64,000 bases of DNA from assembly GCA_022266195.1 (NCBI GenBank), contig WHVY01000001.1, positions 10,540,001 to 10,604,000 of the forward strand. Direction: 5' to 3'. The stretch is from Tetranychus cinnabarinus. Its lineage: Eukaryota > Arthropoda > Arachnida > Trombidiformes > Tetranychidae. How positions within the stretch are numbered: the stretch's first letter is position 1; each line of letters opens with the position of its first letter. The notes beneath the pieces are model-generated. The model saw only the letters and a list, made by a program, of their open reading frames with translations. It was not told where the DNA came from and made no database searches. Position numbers and translations under genes: made by a program. Shown here piece by piece: positions 25,401-38,597 of this stretch.

Positions 25401-28359
25401 TTCCCAAATTGTATAATTCGCTCATTTCCCATCCAACAATTAACGAAACTACATTTGATTTCATTTATTAGAGACTTGCGATGTGTTCGTAATACTATTC
25501 ATACCCATTTAATTGTAACTTATGAGCTTTTTGCCTTAACATGGATCATCACAGCGACTCTTCAATCATATCAGCCAACAAACGAGGTAAGCAACAACCA
25601 TCTTGAACTTGTCTATTCATGTTCAGGCTATTTTCAACTTCTCTGAAAGATGAAAATGGCAACAGAAACAGGATAATGAAATGATTCTCGAGTTAATAGG
25701 AGTAAAAGAAGCTTCCTTTCGGCCTAAACAGCGAACGGAAATGTTTACAGAAATAAGGTCATAATGGAAAGAGTTATCCTTGAGTCGACAGAAGCCTATT
25801 AAAAGAATCAAGATCATTCAGATGATTTATTAAAGTGGAATACATGAGATGACTAAATTCGTGTCAACCATTTCATAGTTGAAGCAACAGTTGTTCAAGT
25901 TTTATATCTGACTCAGAATTGGCTCTAGTTAATATCTAAATGGCTGAGCTTCCGATGAATTCACTTAAAGATAAAAGTAGTATTAAGGTCATCATCAGTC
26001 ATAACCATTAATAAATTTGTAGTTACCTTTTACATTTTCACTCCTATTAACAAGATACCCATAAATCAACATTTGTCCTGTTTTTCACATTGTTATTGTC
26101 AGCTATAAACATTATTATTTGTTCAACTTGTTTATTATTATCATTATTAATAATGGTTTACATCATTTACCTAATTATTTGTCTTTATTGATCATTCAAG
26201 ATTGCCGCTCGAATCCTATGTTTCCTGTATATTTTGTTACCATATTTCACTGGAACCCAGTTTTTTTGGATGTTCATTGAAGGCTTATACCTTTATATTT
26301 TGGTTGTTAAAACATTTTCATCAGTTGAATCCATTAAAATACACTTTTATGCCACAATAGGCTGGGGTAAGTAATTAGTTTTGATTAAAATTCAACATTA
26401 ACGTTGAAATGTTCGTATTTCATGTCACTTTTAATTCTCTAATAATCAGCTGGTTCCACTTTTTTACCAGGCTTACCAGCTCTTGTCGTCCTTTTCTGGG
26501 CTCCTTCCAAATACTTTTCAGCCAAATCAGCCGACAATTTGAATGACTCTGGGTAAGTTATTGATCAATATTATCAGTTACAATATTAATCATTTCTTTT
26601 CTCTATTTTCAGATCCAATTGTCCATGGCAGGCTGAAGATTCAATTGATAGCATATTCATATGTCCGATCTTGTTTGTCCTTATGGTAAGTTTTACCTAA
26701 AACCTAACAATTACAGTTTGACAATTACCGATAATTTAGTATTGGATTGATGCTAATAGCAAATTACTATTTACTGGGCTAGTTAGGACTAATCAGAGCT
26801 GATCAATTTTTGCTTTTGATTTGGGAATCATTGTCTTATTCAGCTAACTCTCCAGATTATCAAAAATGATCAGAATAATTAAGCAAAGAAGGACAAATGA
26901 AATATAAATAAATTTAGATTGCTGACAAAGTTGAGACAAGTCGATATGAATAATTCAGCATAACCTGCTGGTAAAAACAACAAAAATAACAGTTCAATTA
27001 ACGGTTAAATTATACTCTGATGCTGGAATGTAGTAGTAGGAAAAAATAGTATTGTTCCCTATTGAATAATTCAATTGCCATGCATCGCCCTATTATTAGC
27101 CATAAATTTATTTCTCATTCAAAACTAATTGTTGTTTCTCCAACAGTTAAATATCTTTTTTCTTTGTAAAATTATGTGGGTTTTAATAACAAAATTGAGA
27201 GCAGCAACATCAGCTGAGTCGCGTCAATATCGGTAAGTTTCAACTCAAATTGATTCCTTTATTATTAATTTCATTGATTACATTTATTAATTGTCAATTT
27301 CAAAGGTTATATCAAAATAAATAACAAACACAACTCCAAATCCGTGAAGACAAGTCAACCAATGTTAATGACAAACATTGAAATCTTTCAATCTTTTGAT
27401 CGATGAACCTTTTGCTTATTTTGACTAGACCTTTGACTTTAACATATTGATCAAATAAGTCTATTAAATCATTAATTGTATTTATTTTTTAATAGCAAAG
27501 CAGCTAAAGCATTATTAGTATTAACACCTTTATTGGGTGTCACTTATATCCTTTTCCTGGTAACTCCTGGTTCTGGTCCGGCTAAGACTGTTTTCACTTA
27601 TCTTCAAGCAACTTTATACTCAACCCAAGGATTTACCGTTTCTGTCTTTTACTGTTTCCTCAACGGAGAGGTAATCAAAGCTAAAATTAGCTAATTGCTT
27701 TCTAATTGAATTAACTCTTGTTTTCAACCTTCTCCACTTAGGTTCGTAATTCGGTTCGTCATCATCTTGCAAGGTGGAAGACGATTCGGAGTCTCCCCAA
27801 GAGCCATGATTCAATAAATGGACGTAAATCGATTGGCTTTTGTTCATCAATCAACTCGGAAAGAGGTTCATTCTTCAAGTTACCCGATCGTAAAGATTCA
27901 AGTCCAAGCAATAGTTTACTTGCCTCGTCCGGCATAATGACAGTACTTAGTCAACCAGTCAAGTCTGAAAAATCGGACCACATAATAATCAACCCAAAAT
28001 CATCATTAGCCTCTTCATCACCTCCATCCAGTCCACCACCAACACAACCACAGCCACCTTCAATCATTGAAAAGCAAGAGAAGTCCCTTTCAATTGAAGA
28101 CGACCATTGTAACAATAGTGTAACAAGTAAATTAATCAACTCCAATGGTCACAATGATTACAATTGTCATTCCCATCAGCAAAACACTAATCTTAAAAAC
28201 TATTACAATCACCATCATCACTATTATCGTAATCTTCATAATCCATCCCATTTAAATCACATCAACAATCACAATTCCCATAATAACAGTCACTCCATAC
28301 TTTCTCATTATTGTTTTCATACTCAATCATCCGATTCATCCAATGAAGATGCCATTTAA
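22459..28359 (+). CDS. Class B (secretin family) GPCR, DH44/CRF-like diuretic hormone receptor
   Basis: A plasma-membrane peptide receptor, expected to signal through Gs and cAMP. Eleven exons join in phase to 597 aa: 22459-22603, 22692-22817, 22894-23000, 23084-23184, 25472-25586, 26201-26366, 26471-26552, 26613-26685, 27147-27232, 27496-27670 and 27742-28359. The ectodomain has the six-Cys hormone-binding pattern with YCQATWDRISCWP and SKLCLSNGTW, and several N-glycosylation sites. TM1 ends in FKDLRCVRNTIH, the class B hallmark. TM3 has FFWMFIEGLYLY, TM4 GWGLPALVVLFW, TM6 LLVLTPLLGVTYILF and TM7 QGFTVSVFYCFLNGEV. The loop-2 segment NCPWQ is present. TM6 and TM7 fit CRF/DH44 receptors better than calcitonin- or PDF-type ones, but the subtype is inferred. 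The C-tail of about 200 aa is Ser/Pro- then Asn/His-rich. No clear signal peptide follows the chosen ATG, so an upstream exon may be missing. Confidence 0.9.
23320..23850 (-). repeat. Foldback-type repeat, inverted left copy
   Basis: Within the fourth receptor intron. The reverse complement of this block matches the direct copies at about 24110-24640 and 24780-25340. Shared words include AATGAGTTTCATTG, AAGCGAATCGAAGTTTTAAC and TCTCGAAAACTGTTCA. Its outer end (TTGGTTGTTACTAAAAAGAC) is the complement of the right outer end near 25340. Confidence 0.75.
24010..24640 (+). repeat. Foldback-type repeat, first direct copy
   Basis: It begins with TTGCATCAATTAGCCCACAT, which recurs as TTGTATCAATTAGCCCATAT near 24690. 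It continues through the shared core (GGCCAAAATCAGGAGAACTA, AATGAGGCCAGTTTAAC, AATGAGTTTCATTGCTGTAT). Its 3' third diverges from the other two copies. Short open frames inside are not conserved between copies. Confidence 0.7.
24680..25340 (+). repeat. Foldback-type repeat, second direct copy (right arm)
   Basis: It is in tandem with the copy at 24010-24640 and inverted relative to the copy at 23320-23850. It ends with GTCTTTTTAGTAACAACCAG, the inverse of the left outer end. Together the three copies form an element of about 2 kb with arms of about 0.5 kb and no transposase that I can see. Confidence 0.7.
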
Positions 28360-28893
28360 ATAAAAATTGAACCATTTTAGCAAAAAAAAAACTATAAATT
28401 GTTTACAAAAAAATCAAACAAAATAAGCCCAAAATCAAGAGTCACAATCAAATTGAACCTGTTGATGTTTTCAAATAACCAATGTTGATACAAACCTGAA
28501 TTTTATGAAAACAAAAATATCTTGACAAGTCCATTTGGAAATAAGATGAAACTGTAAACAATCAAACCCAAGGATTTATTTTTAATGATGATTGTTGATT
28601 AAAATATTTACGATCTCATTATCAAATGTATCGACTTGTCGAGATATTTTTCATCAAACTCATCCTCTCGACTGTATATTTACCGAAAATCTGTACTTCA
28701 AATCAACATGACGATGTTTGATGGTAAACAAATCAAATTGAGTCAATCTATTTGAATGTCTATAAATTGTTTTATTAATAATAACAATAATTGTGATAAT
28801 AATATTTTTCATCTCAATAATTATTCTAAATGAGTAAAATACTGCTGTAAAAGACGCAAAAAGAAGGGAAAAAGCAATTAAAAAAGCCTCATT
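28360..28893. other. Convergent intergenic gap, receptor to SLC41
   Basis: 534 bases between two stop codons on opposite strands. It starts with an A-rich run and should hold both 3' UTRs. Nothing else seen. Confidence 0.5.
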
Positions 28894-31800
28894 TCAGATT
28901 GTTATATTGATTGGAGCTAGTGTTGTTAAATTGGCAATCAACGATGAAGCTAATTTGTTTGTCACTGAAAACGGAGCCATTGTCGTTGACAAGATTGATG
29001 TTATATTAGTTAGCTCAATGGAGGGACCCGATGATGGCGATAAACTAGTTGTACCATTAGTTATATTCAATGTTGATGTTGCATTGTAAACAATTGAAGC
29101 GATTGATTTACTCGCCAATAAACCTTCATCAAAATGAGAAGCATTTACATCTCCAATTGAATTTAAAAACATGTAACCCGAAACCAGTACAATGGTACCC
29201 AAAAGATCAGCTAACGCTGTTAATATTGGTATTGCGTTATCATCTGGATTGGCACCAAGTAGCCAAAGTAAATTGACAAAACAATAACCAATGTAAAGAA
29301 TGATAATAACTTGGATTGTCGCACAAACATAATAAGTTAACAATTGTGCAAATGTAATTTGCGAGGTTGCCGATAATAAGGTTGAAATTAAAACCAATGG
29401 AAGTTGAATTGGACCAGCCAAAAGGACCATCAAGAACGCTAATCTACCATGTTGACCTGAAAAGGAATGAGAAACGGGAAAAATTATTAAAAAAGGTAAC
29501 AATTAAAATGTATTGTCTTAAAAAAAGGTCTAGACTTTGGTGAAGCAAAAATCTGGTTAACATGTTTCAATACATTTTAGGTTATTCTGGTTGCTTTACT
29601 TTACTGGTTATGAGCTTGATTATTAGCTAATTGTTTTATCTTAACTCGATATGATAATTAAGGTTGCATTTTGAGAGGTTGACTTAATTAGTAAGCAAAT
29701 GGTTATCAATTTAATGTCTGATTATGTTGAACAATATATAAGGTTTTCGGTTGCACAGGGAAAGATTTAGAGACACATCGCAAATAACTATCAAACAGAT
29801 TATTTGTATTTTAATGGTTAACAATTTATCTATCAATTTGTCTACTATAATCTCATCCGATTGCTTGATCAGTAGTTGAACACGTTTAATCAATCGTTTT
29901 GTCAATCAAATTTAGATACATTTTCATTTGGACTTGATTTTGGTAGATTAAAATGAGGTTAGTAAGTGGAAGACAGTTAAGAGAGTTAAATTACATGTAA
30001 AATGTAAGTGGCTTTTCAATTGATTTGATCCGCCAATTTCACAGTCTGATTAAATGGTAACATTGATTTGAACGAATGCATCTTAGATTAACACTTGAAA
30101 ATGCAATTTGTCTTATTTCCATTGAAAATTGAAACATCTTAACAATTAATCACAAATGATTAATTGTCACTTTAATAAAGTCAAATAATGTCAATAAAAC
30201 AATAAATTATGTTTCAACCGTTTTGTTGACAATAAATTGGTTTACATTTTTGCTAGCAAAATAGGTAAATTTTTACATATCATTAACCACTCCATTTGTA
30301 GGTGAAATAACAAGGTATGATAGTAAATATTGTAATTATCGGCTAATCGAGGGATCAACAACAATTAGTTGTGAGTTAAGATTTGACGTCGGTTTACAAC
30401 CTGATGGGGTTGTTGAGTGAAGGAAAAAAACCATCAATGAAAAGACTTGACAACAAATTAAGGGTTGAATCTGACTAACAACTGAATAGCAATTGGATTT
30501 GCTTGAGTCAATGAGAGAAGCTAAAAATTTTAGGTTAACCCAAGATTGTATCAACCCAGATTGATTGATAATCAAGGTTTGGATAGGCTTTTTACATGTT
30601 TAATGTGGGTTGGGTAAAAAGGAAATTAAACTTACCGTCACCGAAAAAGAAAAATAAGGGTGAATGACAACATGAATCCGTTTCATTGACCAATTCCCGT
30701 TTATGTGCATGTTTATGAAGGTAAGTAGCCACACGTGAGCTTTGTATAGCAACTAAATTACCACCAAAACCATTGATAATTGGCTGGTAAATGGCCATCT
30801 TAGGAAATCGTCGAAGACTTGTTTCCATGACAATACCAGAAACATTTTGGAGCAACATGGCTACAACCAGTGGCGTCCAACCATGGAAAACCTTTGACCT
30901 GGTGAAAGAGTTGCGACGAGCAATGATACCAGTACAGATGAGAATAACTGTCCAAAGAAGCAGCGGAATCATGGGTGTCCAAACGGCAATGAGTGATAAG
31001 TTGTAGAGGCCTTTGGCAACGTAAACCAGGAAAACCATGGTCATCAAATCACCCACTGAAGCAGCAATTGGAGTGGCCACATTATCAGCATTAATACCCA
31101 AAATTTGAGATGAAATGAAGACAACTGCTGTTATTGTTGAAGATAGGATTATATCTGCAAGTCCCGAGGTGGCCAGAAAAATTGCCGAGATCAAAATACC
31201 TTTGGCCAATAACGGAGATCCAAAGTCATTTGGATTGGGTTCAATATCAAATTGAACCATTGATGAGGCTGACAAAGAGGTTGCCTTTAAATGATCAGCC
31301 ATTGAACCAGATGACAGTAAAGATTCTGATACAACTCCTGGTATTGCTCCTGGTGCCGTTGTTGTTGACGGGTTTAAGGCTGTCTCGGGGGCAACAGAGA
31401 ATTGAATGTGCGACAATAGGAGAGAAATTATTGGTGCTATAAAACCGACTCCAGTTGCTAGAAACTGGCATAAAGCAATGTTACCAACAATGATTCGTCT
31501 TCTTGTTGGTGCATCGGAAAAGTGACCAAGATTTGCATGGGTTGATAAACGGGAAGCAAGAGTCATCTCAACGTTACCCTTAAGGCCAAGTAATGGTGGA
31601 ACCAGTTGAATCAACTGTGGTATGGCCATGAAAATGTCCATAAACTGGACTCGTTCCAAAACCATTCCAGCACCCATATTACCAAAGCCACTCAACATGA
31701 TGGGAAGTAACATCTCTTTTAGAGCTGACTTGGTGTCATCCACAGGTTCAACTGGTGCCTTTTTAACCGCAGGTAACGGTTCAATGGTGCTTATGGTTGG

Positions 31801-34800
31801 TAGAGATGGCATGGTGATCTTGAAAGACAAGAGTAAATAAAATCAGTTTCTGGTTGGATATTCATGAACAATTTACAATATTCAAAGTCATTTCTTATTT
31901 ATATATTGCCTGGTTTGTTGTTTTGTTTGTCTGATGATTAAATGTTTACATTGAAGTGTTAATCAATTTAAGAATGAAATCAAAGGTTATTTCAATCAGC
32001 TTCTATCGGATAAGTAGCTCATAAGAAATTAGTGACTCAAAATTTAAATTTAAGATTAACTATTGGGTTAATCTTTTAACTACGACTTTGGCTGATCAAC
32101 TCATAGGAAAAGGTTAGAAAAGACCAGAAATTGTTTTACCCTTTTAGTGTATTCACGTGTATGTACACAGCTTTGACCATTTGTAGCATTAGTTGCAAAT
32201 AATTTGGATTAGCTTTTTTGGACGTTTGCTTTTGTTTCATTGAATCACTTTTTTGCTTGTTTCAACGGTTAATCCGCAATTATAAAATGATTGACGATGT
32301 TGATATTGATATTGATGATGATAAAAGGACGATGAACTGAGATATGATTGTATAAGATTTTTTTGTATTGAAAGGTTGAAACTAGAGTTTCACAAAATAA
32401 CAGTTTGTTTCAACGCAATCGATACAAATTTCATCGTTAACCACAGCTAATCAAATATACGAAATAACAGTGAAGATACTTTAAACATGAAGCAATGTTT
32501 AATTTCAATCTTGGGTTTACTTGAACTGAACAAAGACGATTAACAGATTTAAATGTAATTGTTGGTGGTAAGCAAGACGATTAAATATGATCACAAAAGA
32601 TGAACACAAAAAATGAATCAGTACAATTGGCCTGAAAAAAAAGTTGACGTTGATGATTTGCTCTAACGATTTCAGCATTCAAACAAAAGACGTTTAACTT
32701 GCATCCAACCAAAGAGCAATCAGTTTAACTAAAGCAACAATCAGATAAGTTTGATAGTTCAGCTGAATTGCACAAATGTCGCTCAAATCGCTTCTCTCCA
32801 TGTTTCAACCTAACCTTAATTATTCAACAAAAAAGTTCATGAATTCATTTAAATGTTAGCAAAATCATTCAATCAAGAGATTTAATAATAGTTTCTGTTT
32901 GAACACATTTTCATCTCAAACTCACATACTTTTTGGATTCATTTTGAGATGAAATTTCAATTTTTGGGGAAATCTTTTCTTCTTTTAACCAGTTTTTTGG
33001 GTTCATCTTTTAAACAAACCTTTTGCTTCTTAAGATGATTAACAACAATTTAATGCCATTGGTTTTATTGCCTTGAAATTACAAATTTAGTTTCCAATAA
33101 AATCAATGATTGTTGATGATCAATATTGAGCACAAGATAAGCAATTGGAATGCTTTAATGTATTAATAACTTTGTATTAAATCTCATTGTTTCCACTTAC
33201 AATTGTTGTATAATTGATCATTTATAGTCACTTATGATCACTTATATAATAATATCATTTGAGTTCAACATTTAAGGCAATGTTGAACATTTATAATGGA
33301 AATTTGTTTGATCCGAAAATAGTTAATTGTCCGAACTATTTCAAATGGCAATCTGATCATTTAAATAAACTCATGATCTTACATGAGGCTTAACAATGAT
33401 CCAATTTTAGCTAAATTATTATCTAACCTTTATGAACAACAAAGGTACTTAATGATTAAGTTGATCAGAGACGTTAACCATTCCAAGACATCTTGATTAA
33501 CCATTTTAAGGCTCATTCAAAATGACAATTTCATTTGAAGTTAACAATAATTTTGACTCTAAATGGTTGCTGGCCTAAATTATCAACCGATAGTTTTAAC
33601 AATCAAAATTGAATGTTTAAGAAAAGCTTTTGAAGACTGATTCAATCTTTCATGTTAATCATAGAAATGGTTATTTAACGTTAAATTTGCTGGCAATTAA
33701 TTACTGGTTATTAATTGTTAACTAATGTTGAAAGTCAATCAAATGGAAAGCATTAGCAAGCTTTAAAGTGATGACAAATAATAATGCACAAGATTCAGGT
33801 ATTCACTTGTATTAACAGCTATTATTATTGTAAAAGTAAACAATTGACAATTATTTGATAAATTATTTGAATGAATTTGGATATGAATCAATGAATATAT
33901 TAATGATTAGCATCACAATCAATTGAGAACCATCACAGTGGCAACTGAAGCTAACATTGCAAAGAATAGGAGAGAAAAATTAAAGATGAAACAATTGGAA
34001 AATAATGTTAATTTACAAATCAACATTTAATTAAAATTAATCACGAGACAAACGGTTGACACTGGTTACAATCAAGTGCAATTAAACTTGTAACATTGAG
34101 TAAAGCAAAAAAAGAGGTTTTTTTAAAAATGGATTTTAAGAGCATTTTTCTGGTAACAAATCTGGTAAATCTGGTAAATGTTTCAACCTAAACCTAAAGG
34201 TTTTCACTTTCATTATTTACAATTTTAATTGTGCTCTGATTGCTATTAATTTGGACTGCGGGTTATTAACTAATCATGTTAATCAATTGATCTTGACTGT
34301 CAGTTAATCAGGTTAACTTACCAATTGTGAAGGTTTAGGTAATCAGCTTCCAATCTTGTTTGTTTACTTTTCAATGGTTTTCTTTTCAATGTGAATAGGT
34401 TTTCCCTTGAATCCAGCGATTTAATGATGATGATTATGATGAACACAATTAAGAAATGTCAATATTGAAGATCCTTAAGAAACAAAATAATCAACAATTA
34501 GAGAGGATAAATTGTTGCCAATTGAAAGGGTAAAATTGAAAGATGGTGATGTTGGTTAGCGTTGAAAGTTGATCAAATTTCTGGTAACCATTGGTTCATC
34601 TTGAGATGTTTTTTTTCGCAAACAAATTGTTGTAATGATAATTATTGATTTATCAACTGTCTAACAATTATTACAATTTGTATTCAACTTTTCACCTTCA
34701 GTTACCTTTAGAGTTGTAACCAATCTTGGTTAGATTTGAATTGATTTAACACTATTAGGTGTTTTGGGTTTAACATCTACATCAAGCTTAACATTTTTTA

Positions 34801-35144
34801 GCCAATCATTTTTTACCCTTGATGATGTTGTTTAATCATTGAAATAAATGACTTGGGATTCACCTTGATTTTGAAAGTTACCGAACGATAATAACAGCAC
34901 ATTTGATGATCATCATGTTGAACATGTTGATTATATTGATGATGAAGATAATGAGATGAAAGAAAGTCAAATAAAGGAACAATCGGGTAAAAATTAATTG
35001 TTTGACAATTGTTAATGCAAGTGAAAGTGCAATACAGAAAACAAAGGTTCAATGGTTTGATAAAATTTAAGACTTTACAATGATTTATCTGTGATTTAAA
35101 CAAGAAATTATGGAAATTATAATTACCTTTGTTGTTGAACTCAT
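28894..35144 (-). CDS. SLC41: SLC41-type Mg2+ transporter (MgtE-like)
   Basis: A membrane Mg2+ transporter or exchanger with two MgtE-type repeats. Exons 30636-31818 and 28894-29456 are secure. A third, upstream coding exon of 18 bases (35127-35144, MSSTTK) joins in phase through an acceptor at 31819, giving 587 aa. If that exon is wrong, the first ATG is at 31812. The first repeat carries SGFGNMGAGMVLE, PPLLGLKGNVEMTLASRLST and NLG. The second has LLQNVSGIVMETSL and YQPIINGFGGNLVAIQSSR, both close to SLC41 hallmarks. After the intron come further TM helices and the NPDDNAIPILTALADLLGT motif (DPD-N-x-IPYLTALGDLLGT in vertebrates). The C-terminal tail of about 75 residues is Ser/Thr/Asn-rich with many potential N-glycosylation sites, longer than in vertebrate relatives as I recall them. 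Confidence 0.9.
29457..30635 (-). other. SLC41 intron
   Basis: A 1.18 kb intron between the two main SLC41 exons. AT-rich; no nested gene or repeat recognised. Confidence 0.6.
31821..35126 (-). other. Putative long first intron of SLC41
   Basis: If the 18-base exon at 35127-35144 is right, these 3.3 kb are an intron. The sequence is AT-rich and rich in AACC/GGTT words, with no open frame supported by codon content or splice sites. It may hold regulatory sequence. Confidence 0.4.
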
Positions 35145-37317
35145 TCGTCAATTGTTGTTGATGATTCTTTGAGCATTAATTTGGTGAAATTCATCTGAAT
35201 CCAGCAAAAATATGAAAACAAAAGATTCAACTTTTTTTTGTAAAACAAAAGGACTGTAAAAAGGCACAAAAACGCTTCAATTTACAAGGTTGTCAAGGCA
35301 TATTGTAATCTTCATCATCAACCAATGTTAATTTGATTTGAAAAATCAACTGATATTAAGATGATTAGCTTGGTTTGTTGGTTACAGTAGCAACAGGTTA
35401 AAAAAAGGGAATGAAAGGTTAAAAGGTTTACCATAAACTGATGATGGCAACTGATTCTTATGATGTTGCTGTTGGTGATTTTAGTGTTTTTTGGTGTGTT
35501 TTTTTGGTCTTGTGTTGTTATTGATTGTTAAACATGTTAAGTATCATGAAATGATTGATTAATTGAAAGAAGAACACAATTTTGTGGTGATTTGGTTGAT
35601 AACACTTTAATGAAAGTTGAGTGAATGTTAAAAATAAGAGTTTGCTAGGTAAAAAAAGCAACTGTTGAGATTCAATGGTGTATTAATAATAATGAATTGT
35701 TAAATGAATTGAATTAAACCTTAAATTTTCAGCTCCCTCCTTTATCATCTTTGATTAGCTTGAATTAATTGTTGAAATTTATCAATCAAAATATAGGGAT
35801 AAAAGTGAGATTGAATTTGTCGGGGAAACAGTTTCACATTTTTTTATGTAATCTTTCACCTTTACATCTTGTATTGTTGATTGGTTGTTCATTTTAATAT
35901 GATAATACGTTTTAACTTTAATAATTTCAATTGACAATCTAACAGTTGATTTAGGCTCAAGTTTGATGGTAACAAGTAAAGTCAGGTTTGTGAGCCATAC
36001 AAGGCACCAATGGATCGCAACTTGTACTGGTAAACATGTTGAGTTACCTTGATGGTTTGTGGTTAATGGTTGGTATCGTTTGCTGTATTTTTGGGAAGCT
36101 TAATTGTTGTTGATGTAGTTTAACTTTATTTGACAATTATGTAATTTCCTTGAAGAATCAGTTGTGTAATTAATGATTTAGTAACATGGATCACTTGGTA
36201 ATAATATTGATAAAAATGTTTTTGTGTTTCTGCTTGCCTTATGATTTGGTTAAAATAAGAAATTGAAAGTGATATTCAGATTGATTGATAGCAAATAAAG
36301 ACCCAAAAAAATACACCAAAAAATAATGACATTTGTTTCCTTTAACTGGCGTTACATTGTTTTATTATTACCTTGGTCTTTACGGTTAATTAGATTAATA
36401 AGTTGATTAAGTTAAGGTAAAGGGGAAGTAAATGATTGCAATAGCAAACAATATAATATTTGTATATGTTTAAATAAAAAAAGGTAAACAATCAGAAAAG
36501 GCAAAATCAGTACCAATTAATGACAATGGAAATGTCAATTTGTGATTTGGATTGGAGAAGGTAAAAGCCAAAAAATAGTGGAAACACTTGATTGATGAAA
36601 ATAATTAAATAAATATTTTCATATTAATCATTAGTTGGAGGGACATTATACGAGAGAATAGAGAATCCAAGATGGATTCTATGATCAAACAAAATTTGAT
36701 GCAAATCGTGTGTGAAGGTTAAATGAAGAGATGGGAAAATTTGGCAATTAAGTTTACATAGGTTCAATGACAGTTTAAATTATTGTGGTCTATGGCCCAA
36801 TCATAATGTTATGTTTTTGCCATTCCCAATTAGTCCATGAATAATTTACCTTGCCACTGCAATGCCTGGCTGATTGTTGGAAAAAATATGATTCACGGGT
36901 TTGAATAATATTGAAGGTAAGCCTTAATCCGGTGAAATGGTTGGTAAGTTCAGCAATAAATGGTATAGATTCAATTGTAGGTTAAATGCGTAGCAATCTG
37001 TACACTCATGTTTGCTGCTGATTAATGAACACTGATCTTTGTAGTCAAAATCCACAGGCATCTCAAAAAGGTGCCAATTGATGAGGTTAATATTTCCAAT
37101 CAAATATTCAAATCAATTAACTTGTAATAACATCGCAAGTAAATTGCAAGCAAATGGAAATACAATTTTGGTGAGTAAAATCTTGTTGCTCCTTTATTTT
37201 GTGTCTACATTCTTTTAAGTTGACTATTTACACTTTTCTTTACGCTTAAATATCACAGGAAACATGGGCTGCAAAATATTAATTAAAATACATAACTATC
37301 AACAGGATAATCTTGAT
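35145..37317. other. Intergenic, SLC41 5' flank
   Basis: 2.2 kb between the putative SLC41 first exon and the 3' end of the NCBP2AS2-like gene. No gene, RNA gene or clear repeat is seen; the SLC41 promoter probably lies at its left end. Confidence 0.45.
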
Positions 37318-38223
37318 CTAATATTTGGGGCCATTACCGCCACTAAATTTATCTTTAATTGCTTTTAATCCACTAGATTGGAAGAATCCTTGTAAATCTT
37401 TTCCATATGCTTGACTCCCTATGTTGAATTGAGGAAAATAAGACGAAAAAGAGAGAGAGAATTAAATTAAATATTGAGTAACATAAATCATGTATGTTCA
37501 AAAAATAGATAAATAAACACAGGAAAGATGATAAAATAATATCAGATAGTTTCTTACCTCTATTAATGAAATATGCAGCCAACTGAGCAGACCGTCTAAT
37601 AGGCCTTGTGTTCGAAAGCTAAATAAATAGAAGAGATAAATAGAGATTAATTATCTTAATAGAGGGACTCAGACAGTGACATATTTAAAGGAAAGTAAAA
37701 CAGGCTTGAGTACAATCTCTGATTAGTTTGACAATCATAATGGACTAATTTGTTAGTGTGATACTGGGATGTAAAAAGTGAAAAGTACATGAAAAGTTTA
37801 GAGATAAAAACAAGGGTTATTCAAGGAATTGAATAAGTAAAATTTTCAAGTTAATACGTAGTAAATGCGTTGATAAGATTTATACTAAAGGAGTTTTTTA
37901 TTCAAGTACCTGTTTGATTAAAGATTAATTCTCAATTCTATAGAAAAGGACCGTCAAATTTAATGGGTTATAATAAATATTCTAACAAAATGATTAGATT
38001 TTAACAGATAAAGCTTCTATACTATTTTAACTTATCCTGGTTTATGGTAAATTAAATAACAAAATTACATCACTTACTTTGTCAATCAAAGAATCAATAA
38101 ATGGAGCTTGTTGGGTTCGCAGAAGGAAGCTAGAAGTTAAAGAATGCTTGAATTATTGGAAAATTGAATTAAAAAAATTGTTTAATCAAAATTTATTTAC
38201 CTGAGAAGTAATTTGAAAACCAT
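37318..38223 (-). CDS. NCBP2AS2: NCBP2AS2-like small protein (78 aa, four exons)
   Basis: Four short exons read in phase: 38201-38223, 38078-38129, 37558-37618 and 37318-37418. The protein starts MVFKLLLSFLLRTQQAPFID. Its centre, KLSNTRPIRRSAQLAAYF, matches the diagnostic block of the vertebrate NCBP2AS2 protein (LSESRPIRRAAQLTAF) at the same distance from the start. It then has a helical segment and ends in a Gly-rich tail (SGGNGPKY). Human NCBP2AS2 has about 99 residues, so this is a short member. The family function is poorly known. Every junction has GT-AG ends and a consistent phase, which is strong support for so small a gene. It starts 374 bases from the LSM11 start on the other strand. 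Confidence 0.85.
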
Positions 38224-38284
38224 GATAGAAATCGTAATTTTTTTTGTTTACACCAGTAGTTGTTAATAAACTCGCTAGATGGAG

Positions 38285-38291
38285 TTTTATA
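38285..38291 (-). promoter_or_regulatory. Candidate TATA box for the NCBP2AS2-like gene
   Basis: The minus strand reads CCATATAAAACTCCATCTAG here, about 65 bases before the ATG at 38223. A start site about 30 bases downstream leaves a short leader. It lies in the 374-base region shared with divergent LSM11. Confidence 0.4.
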
Positions 38292-38597
38292 TGGAGGGAC
38301 CTAAGAGTAACAATTGTAAGCAAATTTGAATCCAATTGAATTTCAATAACATTTAACAAAGTTAATCTAAATTTAATAATATTTACTATTCGTTGAACAA
38401 ATATTCTAAATACACAACAAGTTTATCATACTAAATAATTTGGTGCAATGACACTGATTGATACGTAAATCGTCAACTCAACAAAACATCCATATTTTAA
38501 AGTCAAACTGGAGCTTCCGACTGGAATTAAAAAATCTTAACGTTTAACTGCCTTGATCATCAGTTCTATACATTTTGTTGTTTCTCCATCCACAAAA

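Noticed and set aside
23973..25471. Open frames inside the receptor intron
   Set aside because: They lie in repeat copies, the frames are not conserved between copies, and no transposase motif is present.
30791..31442. Plus-strand frames opposite SLC41
   Set aside because: Antisense to a strongly conserved transporter exon.
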